The position numbers and the translations under genes are program-made. A stretch of 64,000 nucleotides of DNA from Roseimicrobium sp. ORNL1 (lineage in GTDB: Bacteria; Verrucomicrobiota; Verrucomicrobiia; Verrucomicrobiales; Verrucomicrobiaceae), in the NCBI RefSeq assembly GCF_011044495.1, contig NZ_CP049143.1, positions 7,750,001-7,814,000 of the forward strand, written 5' to 3'. Positions 8,719 to 17,235 of this stretch are shown here, one piece after another (position 1 is the first letter of the stretch; each line of letters opens with the position of its first letter). The notes beneath the pieces were generated by a model. The model was not told where the DNA came from. It saw only the letters and a list, made by a program, of their open reading frames with translations, and searched no databases.

Positions 8719-8762
8719 CACCAGAGAATACGCTTTGAAGACGAAGTGGGCAAGTTTCCTTC

Positions 8763-11597
8763 CTATTTCCCTTTCTGCTTCCCAATCAATCCCCAGATCG
8801 TAATGCCGTAGCACGCGAGAATCCAGATGCCCAGGATCGTCGCGGAGGTCATCGCAGGTGCGGTGTAGCCGTACAGGGTGCCCATCTTGTAGCGCACATC
8901 ATTGCGCTGCTCGGTGCTTTCGTCGTACTTCTTCACCCCGCGCTGGATGCGGAAGGCATTGTGGTGTTGGCCCACGCGGTTGGGGAAAACAATCAGGTTC
9001 TGCCAGCTCACGTTCCAGTCGGAGACCTTGTCATATTTCTCCGTCGCGGTTTCACCGGCCTCGGTCCAGGTCACTTCTTCCTGCTCACCGGTGGGCGTGA
9101 GGAAGACGGGGTACTTCGTGCGGTTCGTCATGCGTGGGGTGATCTGGCCATAGATGCCGGCCACATCCATCATGCGCTGGGCGCAGTAGCTGGGAACGAG
9201 CTCGCTCGCGATGCGCACACTGGGCGTCATCTCCGGACGCGTCACCACGAATCCGCCGAAGAGGATCTGCGGAATGAGCACCAGTGGCACCCACATCACG
9301 GCTTGTGTACTGGTGCGCACCAGGCCGGAAATCGCCAGGCCGATGGTCACACCCACCATCGCCGCGGCGAAGAGCGCGGAGAACTTCAGCAGGAGCACCA
9401 GGAAAGTGATGCTCACTGCTTTCGCCTGCGTGTCGGGTGAAGGTGGCTGGCCCTCGCCGGGATCCGTGCTGTCCATGATGTTCTGTCCCGCTTCGAAGAA
9501 GTTCGCCACGCGAAGCAATGTCGTCATCAGGATGCCCGGTCCCTTGGGCTTGGGGGCTTCCGCAGCGGGAGTTGCCGTGGGCGCCGGGGCGGCCTCAGGT
9601 TTGCTCTTGGTATCTTCCGTGACAATGTCGAACTCATCCACCTGAGCCTGCGCGGAGCTCGTGGGCGCCGCCACCCCCGGCGCTGCGTTCGTGATCGGCG
9701 TCAGGCGCGTGGTCATCACCTCCATGTACTTCGCAGTGTTGAAGTCGGAAGGATTGATGATGTGTGCCGTGGTGAGTGTCACCAGGTAGAGCAGCAAGGC
9801 CTGCAGCGTGGTGACGATGGCAAAGAAGACATACTTGCTCTGCAGATAGGCATTCAATCCCAGGCCGCAGACGCGTTCACGACGGAAGATGGAAATCTCA
9901 CGCACGATCTGTTGTGCACCGTTGCTGCAACCAAACCAAAGCGTGGCCACCACGCACAAGAACGTGCGCAGCACCGCATCATCCGCCACCCAGCCCACGA
10001 GCAGGCCGATGAGCACCGGCTGTGCGAGCAGGAAGAGCAGGTTCAGCTGGTCCGCCTTCAGGATGCTCCACTGACGTTGCAGCTGGATGATGAGCGTGGG
10101 CAGCCAGCCCGGTCCGCGCTTCGGCTTCACCTGCTGCGTGGTGTCCTCCTGTGCCGGCGGGAGATACGCGAGCGGCTTCGCGGCAGGACGCGAGGCTTCG
10201 AACTCATCACGCCAGTTCGCACCGGTGCGGGTCTCATCACCACCGACCTTCAGGTAGATTTCCTCAAGGCCGTTCTCCACCTTGAAGTAATCCACCGCTT
10301 CATCCGGCGTGCCGTTGAAGATGATGTGACCGCCGTGAACAAACAGAAGCTGGTCAAAGAGATACGCGCGACCGAGCACGTGCGTGGTGCAGATGACCGT
10401 ACAGTCGGTGCCCGCGAGTCGACGCAGCAGAGACATCAGATCAAATTCCGTCTTCGGATCCAGACCGCTGGAGGGCTCATCGAGGAAGAGCACGCTCGGT
10501 TTGGCCAGCAGCTCGGTGGCGATGCTCACGCGCTTGCGCTGGCCGCCAGAGAGCATGGAGATGCTCTTCTCCTTGTGTTCTGCGAGGCCCAGACGCTCAA
10601 TCGTTTCCTCTACGAGGTCGCGAATGGCCTTGCGAGGCGTGCCGCTCGGCAGCTTCAAGCGCGCGCTGTAGGTGATGGCTTCCGTCACCGTCAGCTCAAG
10701 GTGCACGATGTCATCCTGCGGCACGTAGCCAATGCCCGCTGCCGCCATCTGCCGGGGGTCGCCCAGCTTCACCCCATTGATGTAACTCTCACCGCTTGTT
10801 GCCGGGTTCACCCCGCAGAGCGCATTCATCAGCGTACTCTTGCCCTGGCCGGATCCCCCGAGAATCCCCACGAAGGAGCAGGGTGAGATGTCGAGAGAGA
10901 TTTGATTCAGGATGTTGCGTCCGTTCTGAAGCGTGAAGGTCAGATTACGCGCCTCCACCTTGGCTCCACCGAAAGCGGACACGCGGCGCAAGGACGTGCC
11001 GGTGAATTCAAACGTGTAGCTGCCCAGCTTCAGGCGATCGCCCACAATGAGCTGGCGTCGGTCGAAGCGTTGACCATTCAGCAGCGTGCCGGTCTGGCTC
11101 TTGTCCGTCACGAAGACCACACCTGGTTCGGTTTGATCCAGCTCCAGGTGCTGGCGTGAAACGCGCGCGTCCTCGCTGTCGAGTTCCACCTTGGGGTCGG
11201 CCGTTTGTTCACCAGTGGCGCGGCCAAGCACGAGCTTGTTCAGGCCGCGGAGCACAATCTCATTGGTCTCCACACCGCGGAAGCGCGGTGTCATCGGCGT
11301 GAGACCGAAGCGGATCAACACATCCGGCATTTCGATAATGTCGCCGTCCTCCAATGAGGCAACGGAAGACAAAAGCTGGCCATTCAAGCGGAGGGACTTT
11401 TGCGCGGTGGGGCTCCCGGCGCTCAGCAGCCAGGAGGAGGCGCGGGGTTCCCACGCGAGGGTCGCGTGCAGAGACTCGATGCCTTTTGCCGCCAATTGCA
11501 GATCCGCGCTGGGTGAGTTGCCGATGCTGGTCGAGGTTTTGTCGAGCGCGAAGGCGCGGAGATCGCCTTGGAATGCGAGGGTGATATGGCCGTTCAT
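8763..11597 (-). CDS. FHA-FHA-ABC transporter (ABCG-type ATPase fused to permease)
   Basis: 944 residues. Two FHA domains come first. FHA1 (about 15-90) has GN in place of the usual GR and SLHATL. FHA2 (about 125-195) has the canonical GRA, SRQH and NG residues that bind phospho-threonine. An ABC ATPase follows with Walker A GGSGQGKST near 247, signature LSGGQRKR, Walker B VLFLDEPSSGLD, and an ABCG-like late His. The permease begins near 510 and has an Ala/Pro-rich insertion around 650-695. The plan matches the mycobacterial exporter Rv1747, whose FHA domains are bound by a Ser/Thr kinase. Probably a kinase-regulated exporter of an envelope component; the substrate is unknown. Confidence 0.9.
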   Translation of the reverse strand: MNGHITLAFQGDLRAFALDKTSTSIGNSPSADLQLAAKGIESLHATLAWEPRASSWLLSAGSPTAQKSLRLNGQLLSSVASLEDGDIIEMPDVLIRFGLTPMTPRFRGVETNEIVLRGLNKLVLGRATGEQTADPKVELDSEDARVSRQHLELDQTEPGVVFVTDKSQTGTLLNGQRFDRRQLIVGDRLKLGSYTFEFTGTSLRRVSAFGGAKVEARNLTFTLQNGRNILNQISLDISPCSFVGILGGSGQGKSTLMNALCGVNPATSGESYINGVKLGDPRQMAAAGIGYVPQDDIVHLELTVTEAITYSARLKLPSGTPRKAIRDLVEETIERLGLAEHKEKSISMLSGGQRKRVSIATELLAKPSVLFLDEPSSGLDPKTEFDLMSLLRRLAGTDCTVICTTHVLGRAYLFDQLLFVHGGHIIFNGTPDEAVDYFKVENGLEEIYLKVGGDETRTGANWRDEFEASRPAAKPLAYLPPAQEDTTQQVKPKRGPGWLPTLIIQLQRQWSILKADQLNLLFLLAQPVLIGLLVGWVADDAVLRTFLCVVATLWFGCSNGAQQIVREISIFRRERVCGLGLNAYLQSKYVFFAIVTTLQALLLYLVTLTTAHIINPSDFNTAKYMEVMTTRLTPITNAAPGVAAPTSSAQAQVDEFDIVTEDTKSKPEAAPAPTATPAAEAPKPKGPGILMTTLLRVANFFEAGQNIMDSTDPGEGQPPSPDTQAKAVSITFLVLLLKFSALFAAAMVGVTIGLAISGLVRTSTQAVMWVPLVLIPQILFGGFVVTRPEMTPSVRIASELVPSYCAQRMMDVAGIYGQITPRMTNRTKYPVFLTPTGEQEEVTWTEAGETATEKYDKVSDWNVSWQNLIVFPNRVGQHHNAFRIQRGVKKYDESTEQRNDVRYKMGTLYGYTAPAMTSATILGIWILACYGITIWGLIGKQKGK

Positions 11598-11759
11598 TCA
11601 GCGGGGGGCAGGATTGGCGGTGACAGGTGGGGACTCTTGCGCAGCAGCGTTGTGAAGAAAACGTCTTTTTGTTTGCTTTGTGCCGGAAGCATTGGGTAAT
11701 GTCGCCGTCGCGTCATCGTGCGTTACAGCCCCCGAATCAACCACTGTCGTCAACACGTC

Positions 11760-12383
11760 ATGAAGAACTTGTTTCTCCGATCCACCGCTGCCGTCACCGC
11801 CCTCGCTTTCGTCACAAGCTGCGCGAACATCAAGGATGACCAGACCCGCACCCGTACGGAAGGCACGCTGGCTGGCGGTGCAATCGGCGCCCTCGCCGGT
11901 GGTATCATCGGTCACCAGAGCGGCCGTGGATTTGAAGGTGCCCTGATTGGCGCCGGCATCGGCAGCCTTGCCGGTCTGGCCGTGGGTGACCACGTGGCCC
12001 GCAAAAAGGCCCGTTATGCCTCCCAGGAAGCCTGGCTGGATGCCTGCATCGCCCAAGCTGAGCGTGTGAACTCCAACGCCCGCGCTTTCAACCGCTCCCT
12101 CTCCAGCAAGATTTCCAACCTGGAATCCCGCTACGCGTCCGCCAAGGCCAGCGGCAACAAGGCTGAAATGCGCAACATCAAGCAGGCCGTGGTGGTTCTG
12201 CAGCAGGAGTCCCGCGAGCAGGGCAAGGTGGTGGACACCGAAATCAAGGAGCAGTCCTCCGTCGTCAGCCAGACCGGCAGCTCCGGCCTGAGCAACCGCG
12301 TGACTCAACTGCGCAGCACCCGCTCCTCCCTCAGCAGCAACCAGGATCGCCTGGCCGATCTCGGCAATCAGATCGACGTGTAA
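11760..12383 (+). CDS. Lipoprotein with glycine-zipper domain
   Basis: 207 residues from the ATG at 11760 (MKNLFLRSTAAVTALAFVTS, then Cys: lipobox). Next comes a glycine-zipper segment, GTLAGGAIGALAGGIIGH, and a second GALIGAGIGSLAGLAVGDH; such segments insert in or span membranes. The rest is a charged coiled-coil-like region (about 95-200) with many Gln, Arg and Ser. It is likely an outer-membrane-associated envelope protein. An upstream in-frame ATG at 11718 lacks a signal peptide and was rejected. It is followed 48 bp later by another small lipoprotein gene. Confidence 0.85.
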   Translation: MKNLFLRSTAAVTALAFVTSCANIKDDQTRTRTEGTLAGGAIGALAGGIIGHQSGRGFEGALIGAGIGSLAGLAVGDHVARKKARYASQEAWLDACIAQAERVNSNARAFNRSLSSKISNLESRYASAKASGNKAEMRNIKQAVVVLQQESREQGKVVDTEIKEQSSVVSQTGSSGLSNRVTQLRSTRSSLSSNQDRLADLGNQIDV

Positions 12384-12431
12384 ATCCGGCCGTCACAATC
12401 GCCGCGACGATCACATACATCTACTGCGAAC

Positions 12432-12680
12432 ATGAAACTTCCCAGCATCCTTTCCCTTGCCGCCGTCGGCGCCTCCCTGCTGCTCACCTCCTGTGAAACC
12501 ACAGGAGACCCGAATCAGGGTGGTCTCTTCGGCTGGTCCCAATCCAAGGCGAACTACCGTCTCGAAGAGCGTGAAGCCCGTCTGAACCAGTTGGAACGCT
12601 CCAATGCGTACCAGCAGGGTCGCACGAGCGCGCTTCAGGACGAGTACGCTCGCAAGAAGAATCAACAGAACTCGTGGTAA
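12432..12680 (+). CDS. Small lipoprotein
   Basis: 82 residues. Signal MKLPSILSLAAVGASLLLTS followed by Cys is a good lipobox. The mature part is polar and probably helical (YRLEEREARLNQLERSNAYQ). No known domain. It lies between the glycine-zipper lipoprotein and the S41 protease with short gaps, so the three may form an envelope operon. Confidence 0.8.
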   Translation: MKLPSILSLAAVGASLLLTSCETTGDPNQGGLFGWSQSKANYRLEEREARLNQLERSNAYQQGRTSALQDEYARKKNQQNSW

Positions 12681-12698
12681 CACACGGGTTCCCGTCTG

Positions 12699-13976
12699 AT
12701 GATTGAATCTCAGGGCTGGTGGCAGAAATGGGCGCGGTTCGCCGGGTGCCTCATTCTAGCTACCAGCCTTTTTCATGCCCCGGTACGGACTCACGCCCAG
12801 ACGCCTGAGGGTGACGATCCTGCCACCATCACCAGCCTGATTCGCGAGGTCACGGACTACGTCACCAAGTCCGCGTACAAGACCGAACCGAAGGCGATCA
12901 TTTATACAAAGGCGCTCAAGGGCCTGGTGACGCAATTGGGAGAGTCCGCCAAGAGCCAGGAGAAGGACCTCTCCACCATGATTGACGACGCGGCGGAGGC
13001 TGAGTTCATCCGCATCCTGCAGGGCATCGCGTCCACCCCCGGCCAGCGCCTTTCCCTGCGTGAGCTCGCCGAGCGCGCGTTGCAGGCCTATTGCAGGCAG
13101 CACGACGCTTACACCCGCTATGTCCGCTCGGATGAGTTGAAGCTCGTGAAGCTGATGGGCAAGACCACCGGCAGCGCCGTGGGGATGTCCGTCATGGAAA
13201 AGGACGATGGCTTCTATTGCTATCCCCTGCCCGGCTCTCCTGCCGAGGCGGCGGGCGTCAAGGCAGGGCAAAAGCTTCTCAGTGTGGATGGTAAGCCGGT
13301 GGAGGGACGGTCACTGGAATACCTCGCTGCCGTCATTCGCGGCGCGCCGGGCACTGAGGTCAGCCTGCGCGTGGAGCACACCTTTGGCAGAGCCCAGACC
13401 ATCCGGGTCACCCGGGAGACACTCTCCACCCCGAGCGTGCTGACGGAGAAGCGAGTGGCTAGCTTCATCCTGCGCGTGCGGAAGTTCAGCAAGGAGCTGC
13501 TCACCGAAGCTCGTGCAGCCCTCGCACAGGTGAGCACCGGCAGCACCCTGACCATTGATTTCCAAGGTTGCCCGGGAGGTGACCTTGATGTGGCGCTGGA
13601 GTTCGCCGGCATGTTCATGGAGCCCGGAGAGCCCATCGTCACCGTGCGTCGCCGCGGACAGCCGGATGAAGTGATCTCCGCAAACAAGCCCCGCGAATTC
13701 AAACCTGCCGGGGTGATCATGCTTCAGGATTCCGGCACCGCCAGCGGCGCGGAACTCGTGATTGCCGCCCTGGTGGCCAGCAAAACCGCCCGCGGCGCGA
13801 GCCAGGGCACCAAGTCCTACGGCAAGGGCATGACCCAGAATGGCATCGACCTGCGCGGTGGTGGCCGTCTTATTGTGACCACGGGCGAACTCATTGCACC
13901 CCAGGGGCAGACATGGGACAAGACCGGCCTGTTGCCGTCGCTTGAGAATCGCGGAAGGATTTTCCCGAAGGACTAA
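12699..13976 (+). CDS. S41 family C-terminal processing-like peptidase with PDZ domain
   Basis: 425 residues with an N-terminal signal segment (FAGCLILATSLFHAPVRTHA). A PDZ domain lies around 155-225 (SPAEAAGVKAGQKLLSVDGK). The S41 core follows, with the nucleophile Ser in SGTASGAE near 345-352 and the base Lys in KSYGKG near 373. Enzymes of this family cut proteins at the C-terminus in the periplasm. The start at 12699 lies 19 bp after the preceding lipoprotein stop, so coupling is likely. Its targets are unknown. Confidence 0.88.
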   Translation: MIESQGWWQKWARFAGCLILATSLFHAPVRTHAQTPEGDDPATITSLIREVTDYVTKSAYKTEPKAIIYTKALKGLVTQLGESAKSQEKDLSTMIDDAAEAEFIRILQGIASTPGQRLSLRELAERALQAYCRQHDAYTRYVRSDELKLVKLMGKTTGSAVGMSVMEKDDGFYCYPLPGSPAEAAGVKAGQKLLSVDGKPVEGRSLEYLAAVIRGAPGTEVSLRVEHTFGRAQTIRVTRETLSTPSVLTEKRVASFILRVRKFSKELLTEARAALAQVSTGSTLTIDFQGCPGGDLDVALEFAGMFMEPGEPIVTVRRRGQPDEVISANKPREFKPAGVIMLQDSGTASGAELVIAALVASKTARGASQGTKSYGKGMTQNGIDLRGGGRLIVTTGELIAPQGQTWDKTGLLPSLENRGRIFPKD

Positions 13977-13997
13977 AGAGGCGCAGCCTCTTCGCAT

Positions 13998-14021
13998 GGA
14001 GCGGCACTAGCCTTAGTGCCG
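13998..14021 (+). repeat. REPIN-like element B, left arm
   Basis: Contains GGAGCGGCACTAGCC, found inverted at 14115-14129. The unit folds as CGGCACTA/TAGTGCCG with loop GCCT. GGAGC precedes the stem, as in other elements of the window. Confidence 0.75.
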
Positions 14022-14106
14022 GTGGTCGGCAAACAAGGGTGCGGAGCCACTTTTTCGGAAGCTTTGTGGACGCTTCCAGCCCATATGCGGCAGCGACGCT
14101 ACATGA

Positions 14107-14130
14107 CGGCACCAGGCTAGTGCCGCTCCT
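14107..14130 (-). repeat. REPIN-like element B, right arm
   Basis: Inverted partner of 13998-14021, with 15 identical core bases (GGCTAGTGCCGCTCC on the + strand). Its hairpin keeps the stem but uses a T-G pair and a shorter GCC loop. Confidence 0.75.
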
Positions 14131-14165
14131 TGAACATGGGCTCCGCTTAACTAGTGGAATTTGTT

Positions 14166-15485
14166 CTAACTCCCCAGCGTCTCCACACGCATGCAGCTTG
14201 GCTCTTCGCGCACGCAGGCGAGTTGCTTGAGCTCGTTGATGGCCTCACGAATGGTACGCAGGGTGGCATCATCAAGCATAAGGATGAGGGAGGTGGTGTC
14301 GCTGCCGTCGTCTTCCGGCTGGATCACGGAGGAGATACCGATGCCGCGATCGCCCAACACCTTTGCCACTTGGGCCAGCACGCCCGGGGTATCTTCCACG
14401 GTCAGGCGCACATAGAAGTTGGAAACGGTTTCATCCACGGGCTTGCTCTTGCCATACAACCCGTGCGGCACGAAACCGCTGTGGCGGGAGCCATATACGA
14501 GGGTCGCGGCAGCTTCGGCGATGTCGCTGATGACACTGGAGGAAGTCGGGTCCTGTCCCGCGCCCTTGCCGTAGAAGAGGGTCTCTCCCACGATGTCGCC
14601 ATTCACCAGCACCGCGTTGAAGGCGCCGCCCACGTTGGCGAGCACGTGGCTCTTGGACACCAGGGACGGCTGCGTGCGCACTTCTACTTTCCCATCCGCA
14701 TCCGCGCGGATCACGCTGAGGAGCTTGATGGTGTAACCCAGACGATCGGCAAAGCTCATGTCCGTGAGGCTTACCTTGTCGATGCCCTGCACGAACACAT
14801 CCTCCGGCTTGATCCAGAAACCATAGCTCAGGGAGGCGAGGATGATGGCCTTGTGCGCCGCATCCCAGCCGCCGACATCCAGCGTGGGGTCCGCCTCCGC
14901 GAATCCCAGTTTCTGCGCTTCATCGAGCGCGGTCTCATAGCTGAGACCTGCCTGGGACATCCGGGTGAGGATGTAATTGCAGGTGCCGTTGATGATGCCG
15001 TAGATGCTGCGGATGTGGTTCCCCACAAAGCCTTCCTGCAGGGTCTGGATGATGGGGATGCCACCCGCCACCGCCGCTTCGAAATAGATCGGCACCCGGT
15101 TCGCCTCCGCGAGGGCGAAGAGTTCCTTCCCGCGTTCTGCGAGCAGGGCCTTGTTGCCCGTCACCACCGGTCGCCGGGCGCGGAGGGCGGCCGAGACGAG
15201 GTCAAACGCCTCCGTGGTGCCGCCGATGAGTTCCACGACCACGTCCACTTGCGGGTCGGCCACGAGTTCCTGCCAGCTTCCCACAAAGAGCGATGCGGGC
15301 ACTTTGCCATCGCGGGGCTTCTTCGGATCACGCACAGAAATTTTGGTGACCTGAAGATGGCATCCCGTGCGCTCCCGCAGGAGTCCGCCGTTGGCTTCCA
15401 GGTTCTTGTACACCCCCATGCCGACATTTCCAAGACCCGCCAGACCAATGCGGACGGTGCGAAATTTTTCAGTGTTAGATGGCAT
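14166..15485 (-). CDS. hom: Homoserine dehydrogenase
   Basis: About 439 residues from the ATG at 15485 (MPSNTEKFRTVRIGLAGLGN). It reduces aspartate semialdehyde to homoserine with NAD(P)H, at the branch to threonine, methionine and isoleucine. The NAD(P) loop GLGNVG is near residue 17. The catalytic domain includes AAVAGGIPII, NGTCNYILTRM and ADPTLDVGGWDAAHK, all family hallmarks. A C-terminal ACT domain (VEDTPGVLAQVAKVLGDRGI) is present, so threonine feedback is expected. This is the long, ACT-containing form. An in-frame start 21 codons upstream only adds unlikely residues. Confidence 0.95.
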   Translation of the reverse strand: MPSNTEKFRTVRIGLAGLGNVGMGVYKNLEANGGLLRERTGCHLQVTKISVRDPKKPRDGKVPASLFVGSWQELVADPQVDVVVELIGGTTEAFDLVSAALRARRPVVTGNKALLAERGKELFALAEANRVPIYFEAAVAGGIPIIQTLQEGFVGNHIRSIYGIINGTCNYILTRMSQAGLSYETALDEAQKLGFAEADPTLDVGGWDAAHKAIILASLSYGFWIKPEDVFVQGIDKVSLTDMSFADRLGYTIKLLSVIRADADGKVEVRTQPSLVSKSHVLANVGGAFNAVLVNGDIVGETLFYGKGAGQDPTSSSVISDIAEAAATLVYGSRHSGFVPHGLYGKSKPVDETVSNFYVRLTVEDTPGVLAQVAKVLGDRGIGISSVIQPEDDGSDTTSLILMLDDATLRTIREAINELKQLACVREEPSCMRVETLGS

Positions 15486-15665
15486 GGAGGGGAGCAGAGA
15501 AAAGGGCGCGTATGATGGATGAATGAACGAGAGTGACCAGTGACGCAACTGTCACGTCAATATGGCTGACCAAGGAGGCGAAACGCACTATTGGGGGGAC
15601 CGTTGGAGCCGGGCTAATTTTGAGGCTTGCTCCGGTCTAAGCAATATGATTAGTTTGTAACCACG

Positions 15666-15911
15666 ATGTCATTTTCAGTGAAAATCGCATGTGCTCTGAT
15701 GTTGGCCACTTCGGCCTTCGCAGAGAGCAATGCGTTCACTGCGAAGCCTTTGCCGGCTATGGCCACGGCGAGTGCCGTAGCGACGGCCAGCGTAACCATC
15801 CCTGTCACTGAAATGCCGGAAAATAACCGGTCAGTGGCTCTCGCACTAGGCATCGCGGCGGTGGCGGTCACCTTTTATCGGGTGATTTTCCGTGGCCGAC
15901 AGGTGGCCTGA
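15666..15911 (+). CDS. Small exported protein with PEP-CTERM-like C-terminal helix
   Basis: 81 residues. A signal peptide is visible (IACALMLATSAFA) and the middle is Ala/Thr-rich. The end reads MPENNRSVALALGIAAVAV, then a basic tail FRGRQVA. A Pro-Glu pair before a hydrophobic helix and an Arg-rich end is the layout of PEP-CTERM sorting signals, common in Verrucomicrobiota. The PEP is imperfect (PEN), so this is suggestive only. The upstream gap of about 180 bp could hold its promoter. Confidence 0.45.
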   Translation: MSFSVKIACALMLATSAFAESNAFTAKPLPAMATASAVATASVTIPVTEMPENNRSVALALGIAAVAVTFYRVIFRGRQVA

Positions 15912-16046
15912 TGACGCGCGGCGGGAATTCCGTTGCCGTCACGACATGGGAACCCTGGCATTTCCTGCCGGCATTCCTTTCGCGCCAGGCAATGCCCGCC
16001 GCTGAGAGCGGTGAAAAACTCGCAAAAGCGGAAGCTCGGCGACGGC

Positions 16047-16077
16047 TCAAGGAGTGGGGGCATTCCTGCCCCCATTT
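16047..16077 (+). repeat. REPIN-like element C, left arm
   Basis: 31-bp unit: AAGGAG box, then stem TGGGGGCA/TGCCCCCA with loop TTCC. It is the inverted copy of 16177-16207 with one mismatch. A single unit with the same core and an exchanged C-G closing pair occurs at 44235-44269. Confidence 0.85.
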
Positions 16078-16176
16078 CGTGGGTGAAACATCCGTGGGAT
16101 CATCTCCGCCCACAAATGAAGAGAAACACCCCAGAACCTTGGGTGATGAGAAGTGCCTTGGACTCCGCTGACGTTA

Positions 16177-16207
16177 AAATGGGGGCAGGAATGCCCCCAC
16201 TACTTGA
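16177..16207 (-). repeat. REPIN-like element C, right arm
   Basis: Inverted partner of 16047-16077 (30 of 31 positions). The interior between arms is 99 bp. Confidence 0.85.
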
Positions 16208-16215
16208 AGGGTCCC

Positions 16216-17235
16216 TCATCCACCCGTCGCCAATGTCTGCGGCATGGATGATTTCCCCGTGGGAAGTTCCTCCATGAAGACATCCACCTGCTGACCGGGG
16301 AGGAATCGATGAGCGCTTGGCTCCAGACGGTAGATGAGCTGCAGCACGCGGGTATCCACGCGCTCCGCAGCCGCGCCCGTGAGGCTTTGCTTGGGCACCA
16401 CCAGCGGCTCGATGCGCACGAACTTCAGCGTGGTGGAGCGGGTGGAATCTCCGCGGATCTGGGCGATGGCGCGTGCCTCCGGGGAGACACGCCAGGCGTC
16501 CTGTTCGTCCACGTCCACGCGCACATGCAGGGGCTGCGTCTGGCCGAGCATGAGGTACGGTTGCGCCGCGGCGCCTGCGGTCGCGTGCTCGCCGGGACGA
16601 ATGCGCGCCTGCAACACCTCGCCGTCCACAAGTGCGGTCACCGTGCTGCGCTCAAGATCCACACTCACCATGTTCTTCGCCGCCTCGGAAGCCCGGGCTT
16701 GGGAATGCGCGGCCTCTGCTTCGGCACGCGAAGATTCGAGAGCTGCTTCGCATGTTTCCACCGCGGCGCGCTTTTGCGTGACCTCATCCGCGCTGATCGT
16801 GCGTGAGGTGGTGAGTTTCTCTGCGGTGGCGAGCAGGAGCTTTGCTTCCTTCAGTGCGGCTGAGGCCGTCTTCACGCGGGCCTCTGCGCTTGCGGCGCTG
16901 GCCTGCAACGCGGTGACGCTCGCCTCCTTCTCGGCGAGCTGCGCTTCCAGGGCCCGCGTGTCCAGCTTGAAGAGCGGAGCGCCGACCTTCACGCGGTCGC
17001 CCGCTTTCACATACACTTTCTCCACCACACCAGGCAGGTGCGAGGAAACGGAGATGATTTCGGAGCTGGGCTCCACGAGGCCGATACCCGCCACCGTGCG
17101 CTCAAAGGTGGAACGCGGAGGCGGCAGCGGTGGATCCACGCGCGGGGTGTTCGGTTGCGAACGCACGACACTGATGGTCGCGTAGATCAGCAATCCGGCG
17201 CTGAGAATGGGCAAAAGAAGACCTTTCGTTTTCAT
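16216..17235 (-). CDS. HlyD/MFP-family periplasmic adaptor of an ABC efflux system
   Basis: 339 residues. An N-terminal membrane anchor (LLLPILSAGLLIYATISVVR) is followed by a lipoyl-like half (VEKVYVKAGDRVKVGAPLFK), a long Ala-rich coiled coil (about 85-190), and the second lipoyl half with beta-barrel (STVTALVDGEVLQARIRPGE). It should bridge the inner-membrane transporter and an outer-membrane channel. Its ATG overlaps the stop of the ATPase gene (17232-17235), and it is last in a three-gene operon. No outer-membrane channel gene lies nearby. Confidence 0.9.
   Translation of the reverse strand: MKTKGLLLPILSAGLLIYATISVVRSQPNTPRVDPPLPPPRSTFERTVAGIGLVEPSSEIISVSSHLPGVVEKVYVKAGDRVKVGAPLFKLDTRALEAQLAEKEASVTALQASAASAEARVKTASAALKEAKLLLATAEKLTTSRTISADEVTQKRAAVETCEAALESSRAEAEAAHSQARASEAAKNMVSVDLERSTVTALVDGEVLQARIRPGEHATAGAAAQPYLMLGQTQPLHVRVDVDEQDAWRVSPEARAIAQIRGDSTRSTTLKFVRIEPLVVPKQSLTGAAAERVDTRVLQLIYRLEPSAHRFLPGQQVDVFMEELPTGKSSMPQTLATGG

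Larger units (their letters stand above)
13977..14165. other. Intergenic region with REPIN-like element B
   Basis: Gap between the convergent S41 protease and homoserine dehydrogenase genes, filled by a doublet of hairpins (13998-14021 and 14107-14130). It could also end transcription from both sides. An extra hairpin, GGAAGC/GCTTCC, lies in the interior near 14057-14077. Confidence 0.65.
15912..16215. other. Intergenic stretch with REPIN-like element C
   Basis: 304 bp between the small exported protein gene and the 3' end of the efflux adaptor gene. It carries two inverted hairpin arms (16047-16077 and 16177-16207). Apart from these I see no supported gene; the ORFs in this gap are low-complexity. 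Confidence 0.65.
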
